A stretch of 64,000 nucleotides of DNA, from contig NZ_FOXX01000012.1 in NCBI RefSeq assembly GCF_900115845.1, positions 62,001 to 126,000 of the forward strand, written 5' to 3'. Under the pieces are notes generated by a model. The model did no database searches. It had not been told where the DNA came from and saw only the letters and a list, made by a program, of their open reading frames with translations. Shown piece by piece: positions 25,179 to 35,526 of this stretch; the first letter of the stretch is position 1; every line of letters begins with the position of its first letter. The stretch is from Priestia endophytica DSM 13796. GTDB taxonomy: Bacteria > Bacillota > Bacilli > Bacillales > Bacillaceae_H. A program made the position numbers and the translations under genes.

Positions 25179-26723
25179 GTGAGAATTTTTTCAAAAGATG
25201 AAATGTATAACATTGATCAAGAAACAATAGAGAAGATTGGATTAAATAACGGTATGTTAATGGAGAATGCAGGACAAGCAGTAGCTCGAGAGATTGAAAG
25301 TCGAATCAAAAAAAATGATAAGATTATCGTCATTACTGGAAAGGGTAATAATGGTGGGGATGGAGTTGTGATTGCACGTGTTTTAAAGGAGAGAGGTTTT
25401 TCTATTGAGCTTTGGATGAGTCATAAAGGAGGAAGTGTTGCAGAAGATGCCCAACGAGCGTTAGAGATTTATGAGAACTGCGGGCATTCGTATAAAATCT
25501 ATGAAGAAAATGAAGGAGCGTTTCAAACTTCTCTAAGGAAAAGTACGATTATTGTAGATGCTCTCTTAGGAATTGGCACAAAAGGAAAGGTGAGAGATCC
25601 GTATCGAAGCATCATTGAAGAGGTTAATGAGGTAAACAAAATCATATATGCCGTGGATATTCCAAGTGGACTCAATGCGGATGAAGGAGAAGTAGATGTA
25701 GCGATTAAAGCTCATACTACATTTGTTATTCAAGGTGCTAAGCAAGGGGCTTTTTTGTTTCCTAGTGCGAGCTTTTATGGGGAGATTAAAACTGTTGATA
25801 TCGGCATTCCTTCTTCTGTTATAGAACAGAATTCGTATGTGAAAAGAAGGTGGAGTAAAGATGAAGTGCTTTCATCTCTTCCACATCGGGACATCTCTTC
25901 ACATAAAGGAACATATGGTCGAGCTCTTATGATAGCAGGATCTGAAAATATGCCTGGGGCTGCTGTTCTTTCTTCGAAGGCTGCCTCCCGAAGTGGGGTA
26001 GGACTTCTCACAATTGGCATTATCGAGAACATTAAATCAATTATTGGCTCTCATCTTCCTGAAGCAATGTACAATCTTCATCAAAGCCACCAAGGCATGC
26101 TTTCTGAAGTGAAAGATTACAGCTCTTTGCAACTGAATGCTATTGGCATTGGTCCAGGGATTGGAAGGAACAAGGAGACGGAGAAGATGGTTGAGGAAAT
26201 ATTGAAACAGCAGGTTACACTTGTGCTTGATGCAGATGCATTGTTCCATGTGAAACCTCATTTACAGAAAGTGAAGGAAAGACGTTTTCCAACAATTTTA
26301 ACTCCTCATCCAGGTGAAATGGCCTCACTTCTTAGTTTGTCTATTAAAGAAGTGGAGAGTGACCGATTTGGAAAGTCGCGCGAGTTTGCTCAAACGTATG
26401 GCATATATCTTGTTTTAAAAGGACCTTTTACCATCGTGACGACTCCCTCTGGAGAGCAATTTGTAAATTCCTCGGGAAATCCTGCTCTTGCAAAAGGAGG
26501 TAGTGGAGATGTATTAACAGGAATGATTTTAGGATCTGTTCTTCAGTATGAAAATGTACAAAAAGCGCTGAGCAATGCTGTATTTATTCATGGTGCCATA
26601 GCAGATCAACTAGTAGCATCTACACATTCCCCATTAGATGTACTAGCTACAGACATTATTGAAGGAATTTCTCCACTGCTTCATGAATTATATAGAGAAA
26701 AGGAGTATTCTACTGGATACTGA
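25179..26723 (+). CDS. nnrDE: Bifunctional NAD(P)H-hydrate repair enzyme (epimerase plus ADP-dependent dehydratase)
   Basis: A 514-residue fusion. The N-terminal YjeF_N domain (residues about 1-210) has VITGKGNNGGDGVVIARVL and VDALLGIGTKG and epimerises hydrated NAD(P)H. The C-terminal YjeF_C domain (about 230-505) has HKGTYGRALMIAGSENMPGA, VLDADAL, TPHPGEMASLL and the GNPALAKGGSGDVLTG ATP/ADP-binding loop and dehydrates it. I chose GTG 25179 because TAAGGAGG lies eight bases before it; the frame is open 19 codons further up without support. Housekeeping metabolite repair in the cytoplasm; in B. subtilis the two activities are on separate proteins. Confidence 0.92.
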   Translation: MRIFSKDEMYNIDQETIEKIGLNNGMLMENAGQAVAREIESRIKKNDKIIVITGKGNNGGDGVVIARVLKERGFSIELWMSHKGGSVAEDAQRALEIYENCGHSYKIYEENEGAFQTSLRKSTIIVDALLGIGTKGKVRDPYRSIIEEVNEVNKIIYAVDIPSGLNADEGEVDVAIKAHTTFVIQGAKQGAFLFPSASFYGEIKTVDIGIPSSVIEQNSYVKRRWSKDEVLSSLPHRDISSHKGTYGRALMIAGSENMPGAAVLSSKAASRSGVGLLTIGIIENIKSIIGSHLPEAMYNLHQSHQGMLSEVKDYSSLQLNAIGIGPGIGRNKETEKMVEEILKQQVTLVLDADALFHVKPHLQKVKERRFPTILTPHPGEMASLLSLSIKEVESDRFGKSREFAQTYGIYLVLKGPFTIVTTPSGEQFVNSSGNPALAKGGSGDVLTGMILGSVLQYENVQKALSNAVFIHGAIADQLVASTHSPLDVLATDIIEGISPLLHELYREKEYSTGY

Positions 26724-26775
26724 AATGTGCACCATTTTCTTTTAAGGTTTTAAGAGGGAAGGGGAGTTAGAAGGA

Positions 26776-27645
26776 TTGGAAAAGCTCATTAAGCAAGCTA
26801 TTTATAATAGAGGTGACACTTCAACAGTTCAATTAATCCGGCCTGTTTCTGGTGGTGATATCAATCAGGCTTCTTATGTGAAAACAGAGAAAGAAGAATA
26901 TTTTATTAAGTATAACAATTCTACACCTCCTGGTTTTTTTCAACAAGAAGCTCAAGGTCTAAAGAAAATCAAAGAAACGGGTGTTATTCAGGTTCCAAAT
27001 GTGTATGACTTTCATGAATCAACAGAAAGCGGAGAAGGATGGCTTATTTTAGAATGGATCCAAGGAGAGAAAAATGAAAAAACAGAAGAGCTTCTCGGCA
27101 GACAGCTCGCACTTATGCATAGTGTAAGTAAAGATAAGTTTGGTTTTCATCATCCTTCGTACATTGGCATGATTGAACAGCCAAATCAATACTATGATAA
27201 ATGGGCAGAATATTATACGAAAAATCGTCTTCTCCCTCAAGTAGAACTTGCAAAGAAAAAGGGGTACCTTTATCAGGAACGAGAAGCAGGGCTTTATGAA
27301 CTTCTTGAGAGAATGGAGAAATGGCTTCCTCATTCTTGTGAGGCTTCTTTACTTCATGGGGATCTTTGGGGAGGAAATTGGATTGTTGGTAAAACAGGAG
27401 ATCCTTATTTGATTGATCCCTCAGTATTTTATGGTCATTCTGAATTTGAACTTTCTTTTACTGAACTTTTTGGTGGATTTTCTTCAGAATTTTATCAAGC
27501 TTATCAAGAAGTTCGACCACTTTCTCCAGAGTATGAGGAAAGAAAACCACTCTATCAACTTTTTTATTTACTTGTTCATCTAAATCTTTTTGGAGAAGCT
27601 TACGGAAGGTCTGTAGACCGAGTTTGGCGCTATTATGTAGGGTGA
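26776..27645 (+). CDS. Fructosamine/ketosamine-3-kinase family protein
   Basis: A 289-residue kinase of the FN3K family, which phosphorylates sugar residues on glycated proteins or free ketosamines so that they fall off. Features: GGDINQASYVKT nucleotide-binding start, YFIKYNN lysine, LILEWIQGEK hinge, and the catalytic loop LLHGDLWGGNWI followed by YLIDPSVFYGHSEFELSF (the DP replaces the usual DFG). TTG start with GGGGAG upstream. It follows nnrDE by 52 bp on the same strand; both act in metabolite or protein repair and may share a transcript. Confidence 0.88.
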   Translation: MEKLIKQAIYNRGDTSTVQLIRPVSGGDINQASYVKTEKEEYFIKYNNSTPPGFFQQEAQGLKKIKETGVIQVPNVYDFHESTESGEGWLILEWIQGEKNEKTEELLGRQLALMHSVSKDKFGFHHPSYIGMIEQPNQYYDKWAEYYTKNRLLPQVELAKKKGYLYQEREAGLYELLERMEKWLPHSCEASLLHGDLWGGNWIVGKTGDPYLIDPSVFYGHSEFELSFTELFGGFSSEFYQAYQEVRPLSPEYEERKPLYQLFYLLVHLNLFGEAYGRSVDRVWRYYVG

Positions 27646-27662
27646 AAAAGAAAAAAGAGTAG

Positions 27663-27691
27663 TTTACATCATTTACTAGATATGCTATAGT
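27663..27691 (+). promoter_or_regulatory. Promoter of the TPP riboswitch-thiC transcript
   Basis: TTTACA (27663-27668), 17-bp spacer, TATAGT (27686-27691), placing the start of transcription about 30 bp before the THI-box. Confidence 0.8.
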
Positions 27692-27725
27692 TCGAAATGT
27701 AAACTGAATATTCAATATTTTACTA

Positions 27726-29743
<2,018 letters not shown>

Positions 29744-29744
<1 letters not shown>

Positions 29745-29784
29745 AAAAGGACCGGTCTCACCATAAGTGGGACCGGCTTTTTAT
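29744..29784. terminator. Bidirectional terminator between thiC and gbsB
   Basis: Stem AAAGGACCGGTCTCAC / GTGGGACCGGCTTTT with A and T tracts on both sides. Confidence 0.92.
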
Positions 29785-29789
29785 GATTT

Positions 29790-30998
29790 TTAAACTGTTT
29801 TTGGCGTTAGGTTAAAGCAGCGGTTATAGATCCATTCATATTTCTCTTGAGTAAGATCATGAGGGTTTCCTACTGTTTGAGGGTCTTTCATTGCTTCTTT
29901 TGAAAGACGTTCAATCATATCTTTTGGAACCCCTTGATCTTCAAGAGAAGGAATACCTAGATCTTCAACAAGTTCATACATCCAGTTTACAGAAGCTTTT
30001 GCTGCCTCTTCTGTTGTCATGTTACTTGTATCAATTCCAAATGCTTTAGCAATACGAGCAAATTTAGCAGGGTTTCCTTTCCAGTTAAACTCCATCACAG
30101 GGCCCATCATAGCTGCTACGCATTCTCCATGAGCAACTGGAATAATGCCGCCTAATGTTTGACTCATAGCATGAGCTGCTCCTGCTGATTCACTGCCGTA
30201 TGAAAGACCAGCAAGCATAGCTGCTTGGGCCATTCCGTATCTTGCTTCAAGGTCTTCCCCATCTGCATAAGCACGACGGATATAATGTGCAGCATACTCC
30301 ATTGCCATTAATGCAACAGCATCTGTAATCGGTTGAGCAAATTTCATTGTATAACATTCAATAGCATGTGCTAGTGCATCAACGCCTGTCATTGCTGTAA
30401 CACGTGGAGGCATTGAGACATGAAGTTTTGGATCAATAATTGTAAGGTGAGCAGCAATAAGCGGCCCACCAGTATTAAATTTAAACTCACGCTCTTCATC
30501 TGTAATAACAGCCCACTGTGTTACTTCAGACCCTGTTCCAGCTGTTGTTGGAATTGTTGTTAATGGTGGGATACGATTTTCGAGTGGTTTTTTACCTTCA
30601 GCAGCTTCGTAATCTAATACAGAGCCTTGATGTGTTGCCTCTACTCCAATTGCTTTTGCAGTATCCATAGAGCTTCCACCACCAACTGCTACAAGGCCGT
30701 TGCATCCTTCTTTTTCATAAAGAGAAGAACCTTCTGCAACAAGTCGAACGGGTGGATTTGGTTCTACTTTGTTAAATAAAACAACTTCAATTCCTTCTTC
30801 TTTTAAGTTCTTGATTACAGGATCAACAACACCTGCATTGTAGATGCCAGGGTCTGTTACTAAAAGAGCCTTTGATACGCCTAATTTTTTTACTTCTTCA
30901 CCTAGGTGGTTAATTGCTCCGATACCGTGTTTGATTGCTGTAGGGATCTCAAACTGATGAAATTTTGTCATATGTTCAATTTTCATATTTAGTGCCAT
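29790..30998 (-). CDS. gbsB: Choline dehydrogenase, iron-dependent type III alcohol dehydrogenase
   Basis: A 402-residue Fe-containing alcohol dehydrogenase that oxidises choline to betaine aldehyde. Nucleotide-binding GGGSSMDTAKAIG and TTAGTGSEVTQWAVI, metal-binding DALAHAIECY and AHAMSQTLGG plus PVAHGECVAAMMGP. It follows gbsA by 30 bp in the same operon, with an AAGGAGG ribosome binding site, as in the B. subtilis gbsAB operon for glycine betaine synthesis from choline, an osmoprotectant pathway. Confidence 0.95.
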   Translation of the reverse strand: MALNMKIEHMTKFHQFEIPTAIKHGIGAINHLGEEVKKLGVSKALLVTDPGIYNAGVVDPVIKNLKEEGIEVVLFNKVEPNPPVRLVAEGSSLYEKEGCNGLVAVGGGSSMDTAKAIGVEATHQGSVLDYEAAEGKKPLENRIPPLTTIPTTAGTGSEVTQWAVITDEEREFKFNTGGPLIAAHLTIIDPKLHVSMPPRVTAMTGVDALAHAIECYTMKFAQPITDAVALMAMEYAAHYIRRAYADGEDLEARYGMAQAAMLAGLSYGSESAGAAHAMSQTLGGIIPVAHGECVAAMMGPVMEFNWKGNPAKFARIAKAFGIDTSNMTTEEAAKASVNWMYELVEDLGIPSLEDQGVPKDMIERLSKEAMKDPQTVGNPHDLTQEKYEWIYNRCFNLTPKTV

Positions 30999-31028
30999 AC
31001 TAAAAAACCTCCTTAGAATAGTAAAAAA

Positions 31029-32501
31029 TTATTTAAACCAGCCAACAGGCTCTGGTTTTGTATTTCGATAAATATGCTTAAGTTCTGTATATTCTTCTAA
31101 TCCGGTATGACCGAGCTCACGACCGATTCCGGATTGTTTGTAGCCACCCCAAGGAGCTTGAGCAAAGTATGGGTGGAAGTCATTAATCCAAACCGTACCC
31201 ATGCGAAGGCGGTTTGCTACATACTCAGCTTTTGTAATGTCATTAGACCAAACAGCACCTGCAAGGCCGTAGATTGTATCATTTGCTAATTTTACTGCCT
31301 CTTCTTTTGAACTGAATTTCTCTACAGTAAGAACAGGACCAAAGACTTCCTCTTGCACAATGCGCATGTTCGATGTGCAGTCTATAAAAATAGTAGGAGA
31401 GTAGAAGAAACCATTTTGTAGCTCTTCAGCTTTTGGACGTTCTCCTCCTAGCGCTAATGTAGCTCCTTCTTCTTTACCGATCTCTACATAGCTTTCAACT
31501 TTTTCACGATGCTCAGCTGAGATAAGAGGACCACTTTGCGTTCCTTCATCAAATCCATTTCCAAGCTTAATGCGTTTAGCTTTTTCAACTAGTGCTTCAA
31601 TAAATTTGTCATGGAGGCTTTCTTCAACAAGCAGGCGGGCACCTGCTGAGCATACTTGCCCTCCATGGAAGAAGACTGCATTTAAAGCTTGATCAACGGC
31701 TGTATCAAAATCTGCATCAGCAAAAACGATATTTGGATTTTTTCCGCCAAGCTCTAGAGCAATGTTCTTTACGTTAGAGCTTGCCGCTCGCATAATTTCT
31801 TTCCCCGTTTCAATTCCACCTGTAAAAGAAAGAAGATCTACTTCTGTACTTGAAGAAAGTTCAGCCCCAACTGTATTTCCTTTTCCGAGCACAAGATTTA
31901 CTACACCTTTAGGTACTCCTGCTTCTTCCATAAGTTCAAATACTTTAATTGTGGTGAGTGGAGTGATTTCACTAGGTTTCATAATAAGTGTGTTTCCTGC
32001 CGCAAGAGCAGGAGCAAGTTTCCAAGATGCTTGGAGTAAAGGATAGTTCCACGGTGTAATTTGGCCACAAACTCCAACAGGTTCACGAACTACTCTACTT
32101 TGTGAATGTGGAAGAGGGGAGGAGATGACTTCACCGCCATTTTTGTCCGTAAGTCCTCCATAGTAAAAAAAGACATTTGCAATGTCTTCCATATCTGCTC
32201 GACTTTCCTCGAGTGTTTTTCCTGTATCTAATGTTTCAAGTTTTGCTAGTTCTTCATGATCACGACGAATAAGGGATGCAATCTTCTGAATAATCAAACC
32301 GCGCTCATTGGCAGGTGTAAAAGCCCATTCACTTTCGTCAAAAGCAGTTCTTGCTGCTTTTATCGCCTCTTTTGTATCTTCTTCATTGCCTTCTGAAACC
32401 TTAGCAATAATTTCTTGATTGAACGGATTAATAATGTCTCTTATTTCTCCATTTTTGGCCTCAACCCATTGACCATTGATAAACATTTTCTTTGTTTCCA
32501 A
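31029..32501 (-). CDS. gbsA: Betaine aldehyde dehydrogenase
   Basis: A 490-residue aldehyde dehydrogenase oxidising betaine aldehyde to glycine betaine. ALDH signatures are QITPWNYPLLQASWK, SFTGGIETGKEIM, the catalytic Glu motif LELGGKNPNIVFADAD and the catalytic Cys in GGQVCSAGARLLVEE, followed by EEVFGPVLTVE. The frame runs 32 codons further upstream, but the TTG at 32501 has AGGAGG ten bases before it and gives exactly the length of B. subtilis GbsA. First gene of the gbsAB operon; divergent from gbsR. Confidence 0.95.
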   Translation of the reverse strand: METKKMFINGQWVEAKNGEIRDIINPFNQEIIAKVSEGNEEDTKEAIKAARTAFDESEWAFTPANERGLIIQKIASLIRRDHEELAKLETLDTGKTLEESRADMEDIANVFFYYGGLTDKNGGEVISSPLPHSQSRVVREPVGVCGQITPWNYPLLQASWKLAPALAAGNTLIMKPSEITPLTTIKVFELMEEAGVPKGVVNLVLGKGNTVGAELSSSTEVDLLSFTGGIETGKEIMRAASSNVKNIALELGGKNPNIVFADADFDTAVDQALNAVFFHGGQVCSAGARLLVEESLHDKFIEALVEKAKRIKLGNGFDEGTQSGPLISAEHREKVESYVEIGKEEGATLALGGERPKAEELQNGFFYSPTIFIDCTSNMRIVQEEVFGPVLTVEKFSSKEEAVKLANDTIYGLAGAVWSNDITKAEYVANRLRMGTVWINDFHPYFAQAPWGGYKQSGIGRELGHTGLEEYTELKHIYRNTKPEPVGWFK

Positions 32502-32532
32502 TCTCTTCACTCCTCCTAATGAATCGTAAAGT

Positions 32533-32554
32533 TTGTTAAGAATATTTTTAACAA
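32533..32554 (-). promoter_or_regulatory. Candidate GbsR operator 1 (in the gbsA leader)
   Basis: Near-perfect 22-bp palindrome with arms TTGTTAAGAA and TTTTTAACAA, 31 bp upstream of the gbsA start codon. B. subtilis GbsR acts downstream of the gbsAB promoter, so this position fits. Assignment to GbsR is inference. Confidence 0.5.
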
Positions 32555-32683
32555 TGTTTATATTTAACAACTTAACATGGCAATGATTTCTTGTCAAAGA
32601 AGAACTGTTTAACCTATTATCCTTTATAAATAAAACTTTAAGTTGAAATGGAAATCTGTTTTGGAGAAAATAATAATATAAAT

Positions 32684-32706
32684 TTGTTAAGAAAAAATTT
32701 AACGAA
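32684..32706 (+). promoter_or_regulatory. Candidate GbsR operator 2 (gbsR side)
   Basis: A second palindrome-like element with arms TTGTTAAGAA and ATTTAACGAA, sharing the TTGTTAAGAA half-site with operator 1, lies 180 bp before gbsR. Further TTAAC copies occur between them (32563-32575). It may bind the same regulator and mediate autoregulation. Confidence 0.45.
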
Positions 32707-32885
32707 GTTAATGTTATTTTTCACTTTTTATAAATGAACTTATAATGATAAAGAGTTTTCTTTTTTAACAGAGGGAAGTAAACTAATTGATAAATGTCTA
32801 TAACCATAGAAGTGCACCTAATATAGGGCTGACTTGAAAATTCTAAATATAAATTCTAAATCGATCATATAGAGGAGGAGACACA

Positions 32886-33449
32886 ATGGAACAAGGTGAT
32901 GCAGGAAAGATAACTGAAAAAGCAAGAGCTTCCATTGAACATGCGAAGGGTCTTGTAACAGAGTCAATTGCTGAAACAATGGACTTGTATGGGGTAACTG
33001 GAAGTGTTGGAAATTTGTTTGGAACAATGTATTTTGAGAATGATATGACGCTTGATGAGATGAGAGAAAAGCTTGGGATGAGCAAGCCGAGTATGAGTAC
33101 AGGAGTGAGAAGACTACAAGAGCTTGATATTGTGAAGAAAACATTTATAAAAGGAAGTAGAAAGCATACGTATGTTGCTGAAAAAGATTTCTTTCACTTT
33201 TTTGCTAACTTCTTTACTCATAAATGGGAGAGGGAAGTAAAACTAAATTTAGAAGCCATTGAACAAGCTCAAGAGGAAATTAAAAATGTCTTAATTATGA
33301 AGGAGCTTGGAGAAGATCTTCAGGCAGAAGCAAGGGATTTATATCATCAACTTGAAGATTCAAAACCTTACTATGCTTGGCTGCATAAGCTTGTGGAGAG
33401 CATCAGGAGCGGTAAAATCTATGAGTTTATTCCAAAAGAAGAAAAATAA
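32886..33449 (+). CDS. gbsR: Choline-sensing repressor GbsR
   Basis: A 187-residue MarR-type winged-helix regulator of the GbsR family: GLVTESIAETMDLYGVTGSV, GNLFGTMYF, then MTLDEMREKLGMSKPSMSTG as recognition helix region and a long C-terminal helical part. In B. subtilis it represses gbsAB and the choline transporter opuB and is released by choline. It is divergent from gbsAB here, as expected. Start ATG follows GAGGAGGAG. Two matching palindromes in the intergenic region are its likely operators. Confidence 0.94.
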   Translation: MEQGDAGKITEKARASIEHAKGLVTESIAETMDLYGVTGSVGNLFGTMYFENDMTLDEMREKLGMSKPSMSTGVRRLQELDIVKKTFIKGSRKHTYVAEKDFFHFFANFFTHKWEREVKLNLEAIEQAQEEIKNVLIMKELGEDLQAEARDLYHQLEDSKPYYAWLHKLVESIRSGKIYEFIPKEEK

Positions 33450-33485
33450 TATATTTAAAAATGAAGAAGAGGGGAGGGGAGAGTG

Positions 33486-34160
33486 ATGAAGAAAATACAG
33501 GCTGTTATTTTTGACTTTGATGGCGTTATTGTGGATACTGTACCACTTTATTATAAAGCAACAAAAGTAATCGCGGATATGTTAGGTGTTACTTTTACGT
33601 CAGAAATGAATCAGCAGCTTCAAGGAGTAAATCGGAAGCAAACCATTATGACGCTCATAAAAGACAGTACTAGAACCTATAGTGAACAAGAAGTCTATGA
33701 GCTAGGGGAACAGAAAAATGAAGAATATAAAAAGCTCATTCAAAACCTTGATGAAAAAGTTGTGCTTCCTGGAATTCAATCATTCCTAGGAGAGTTGAAA
33801 AAGAGGGGAATTCCAACAGCAGTTGCGTCCTCAAGCTCCAATGCCCCATATTTAATAGAGAAGATTGGGCTTTCATCATATTTTGATCACATTGTAGATG
33901 TGACAAAGATTAAGAAAGGAAAGCCAAATCCTGAGATTTTTTTGACTGCTGCACGTCAATTACAAATTCCTCCACAAGATTGTATAGCAATAGAAGATGG
34001 ACGAGCAGGACTTGAAGGAATTCAAAAAGCAAATATGTTTTCAGTTGGGGTAGGGGAGGACGAAATGATGAAAAATGCCGACCTTTATGTCGAAAAAACA
34101 GAGGATTTAACTTTTGAAAAGTTAGCAAAGAGCTATGATGAGTTCTTTCAAACAAAATAG
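33486..34160 (+). CDS. HAD-family hydrolase, beta-phosphoglucomutase-like
   Basis: A 224-residue haloacid-dehalogenase-type phosphatase or phosphomutase of the PgmB/GS1-like branch. Motif I is FDFDGVIVDTVPLYY, followed by an alpha-helical cap (residues 15-90), motif II in VASSSSNAPYL, motif III Lys in KGKPNPEIFL and motif IV IAIEDGRAGLEG. The first Asp pair fits phospho-sugar chemistry; the substrate is unknown. Its GTG at 33483 is immediately followed by an in-frame ATG, which sits better after GGGGAGGGGAG. It follows gbsR by 36 bp and may be co-transcribed. Confidence 0.88.
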   Translation: MKKIQAVIFDFDGVIVDTVPLYYKATKVIADMLGVTFTSEMNQQLQGVNRKQTIMTLIKDSTRTYSEQEVYELGEQKNEEYKKLIQNLDEKVVLPGIQSFLGELKKRGIPTAVASSSSNAPYLIEKIGLSSYFDHIVDVTKIKKGKPNPEIFLTAARQLQIPPQDCIAIEDGRAGLEGIQKANMFSVGVGEDEMMKNADLYVEKTEDLTFEKLAKSYDEFFQTK

Positions 34161-34163
34161 TTG

Positions 34164-34194
34164 AAAAACTGCTCAGGAAATGAGCAGTTTTTTC
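34164..34194 (+). terminator. Terminator after the HAD hydrolase gene
   Basis: Stem AAAACTGCTCA / TGAGCAGTTTT followed by T residues. Confidence 0.92.
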
Positions 34195-34498
34195 TTGCCA
34201 AAACAAGAAAAAAAGGCGACAATAACAGACATGATATTACATTATTTGGACAAAAAAGGATAAATGATGAACATTTTGTGACTTATTTGTGACAAATTAA
34301 TTATCATTTTTTGACGACTAGTCAAAAGAAAGTTAATGTCGTAAAATATGTGGTATTGTGGATAGGTAAATAAAACGTTGTGTTTTTTTTGTCTTCTACT
34401 ATATTTCTCTACTCGACTTCCATAAATAGTAAGTGGGGTAGTTGAGGTTTAAAATTTTATAATATCCTTTTTTAAAACAAAGGAAAGGAGGAACATCC
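34195..34498 (+). promoter_or_regulatory. Regulatory region of the qox operon
   Basis: About 300 bp without a gene. It holds two direct repeats TTTGTGAC (34275-34282 and 34286-34293) one helical turn apart, and a TATAAT box at 34458-34463, 35 bp before qoxA, without a convincing -35 partner. The repeats resemble the reported ResD half-site TTTGTGAAT; the assignment is inference. Confidence 0.45.
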
Positions 34499-35434
34499 AT
34501 GAAAAAGCTTCAAAAAGTGAGTCGCAAGTGGATCTCATTGTCTGCTCTAGCTATTCTCTTTTTATTGAGCGGCTGTGATCTAAAGATGGGTGTGTTAAAC
34601 CCACAAGGACCAGTGGCTCAAACTCAATATGACCTAATTATGTGGTCGATTGGTTTTATGCTTATTATCATTGTGGTTGTTTTCGTTTTATTTGCTGTAG
34701 TTCTTATTAAGTATCGTGAAAGACCAGATAATATGAATTACGAGCCACCAGAGGTACACGGAAATACATTCCTTGAAATCGTCTGGACTGGTATTCCTAT
34801 TATCATTGTTATTGCACTATCTATCCCAACAGTCAAAGCTATCTTTGACTTAGAGAAACCACCACAAGCTGCAAATGCAGAAGAACAACAAGAACCGCTT
34901 GTTATCTATGCAACATCAGCTGACTGGAAATGGATTTTTAGTTATCCTGAACAAGGAATTGAGACGGTTAACTATGTAAACATTCCAGAAGATAGACCAG
35001 TTGAATTTAAGTTAACATCAGCGGATTCAATGACGGCTCTATGGATTCCAGAGCTTGGTGGACAAAAATATGCAATGGCAGGTATGGAAACAACGCTTTA
35101 TTTACAAGCAGATCACGAAGGCACTTACATGGGACGTAACGCTAACTTCAATGGTGAAGGTTTCGCACAAATGGAATTTGAAGTAGAATCTCAAAAACCA
35201 GAAGAATTCCAAGAGTGGGCTGATGAAGTAAAAGATACGGCTCCTAAGCTTACAGAAAAAGAGTACAACAAAGAGATCTTAAAACAGAGCGTTATTGGTC
35301 GTAAGTCTTTCTCAAACACACACTTAGACTTTGTTGACCATGCAAAGCAAGATACTTATAACAAATCTGAAGAAGATCATGAAGGTCATGAAGAGGGCAT
35401 GGATATGGAAGGCATGGACCATAGCAGTCATTAA
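34499..35434 (+). CDS. qoxA: Cytochrome aa3 quinol oxidase subunit II
   Basis: A 311-residue lipoprotein subunit of the quinol oxidase: signal peptide with lipobox LSGC (Cys about 29), two membrane helices (residues 45-75 and 90-110), then the cupredoxin-fold domain facing outside (ATSADWKWIFSYPEQGIETV, ADSMTALWIPELGGQKYAMAG). The Cu-A cysteine and histidine ligands of cytochrome c oxidases are absent, as expected for a quinol oxidase. The C-terminal tail is His- and Met-rich (EEGMDMEGMDHSSH). Strong GGAAAGGAGG ribosome binding site. First gene of qoxABCD. Confidence 0.96.
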   Translation: MKKLQKVSRKWISLSALAILFLLSGCDLKMGVLNPQGPVAQTQYDLIMWSIGFMLIIIVVVFVLFAVVLIKYRERPDNMNYEPPEVHGNTFLEIVWTGIPIIIVIALSIPTVKAIFDLEKPPQAANAEEQQEPLVIYATSADWKWIFSYPEQGIETVNYVNIPEDRPVEFKLTSADSMTALWIPELGGQKYAMAGMETTLYLQADHEGTYMGRNANFNGEGFAQMEFEVESQKPEEFQEWADEVKDTAPKLTEKEYNKEILKQSVIGRKSFSNTHLDFVDHAKQDTYNKSEEDHEGHEEGMDMEGMDHSSH

Positions 35435-35526
35435 TCTCTAAGCTTTTCAGCATGTTTTCATCATGTACAGTTTTATAACGCAACATATTAATTTTTGCTA
35501 ATACAGCGGAAGGAGGAAGCTAAGAG

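Noticed and set aside
34275-34293. Rex operator upstream of qoxA
   Set aside because: Rex needs an inverted TTGTGAA...TTCACAA arrangement; here the two units are direct repeats.
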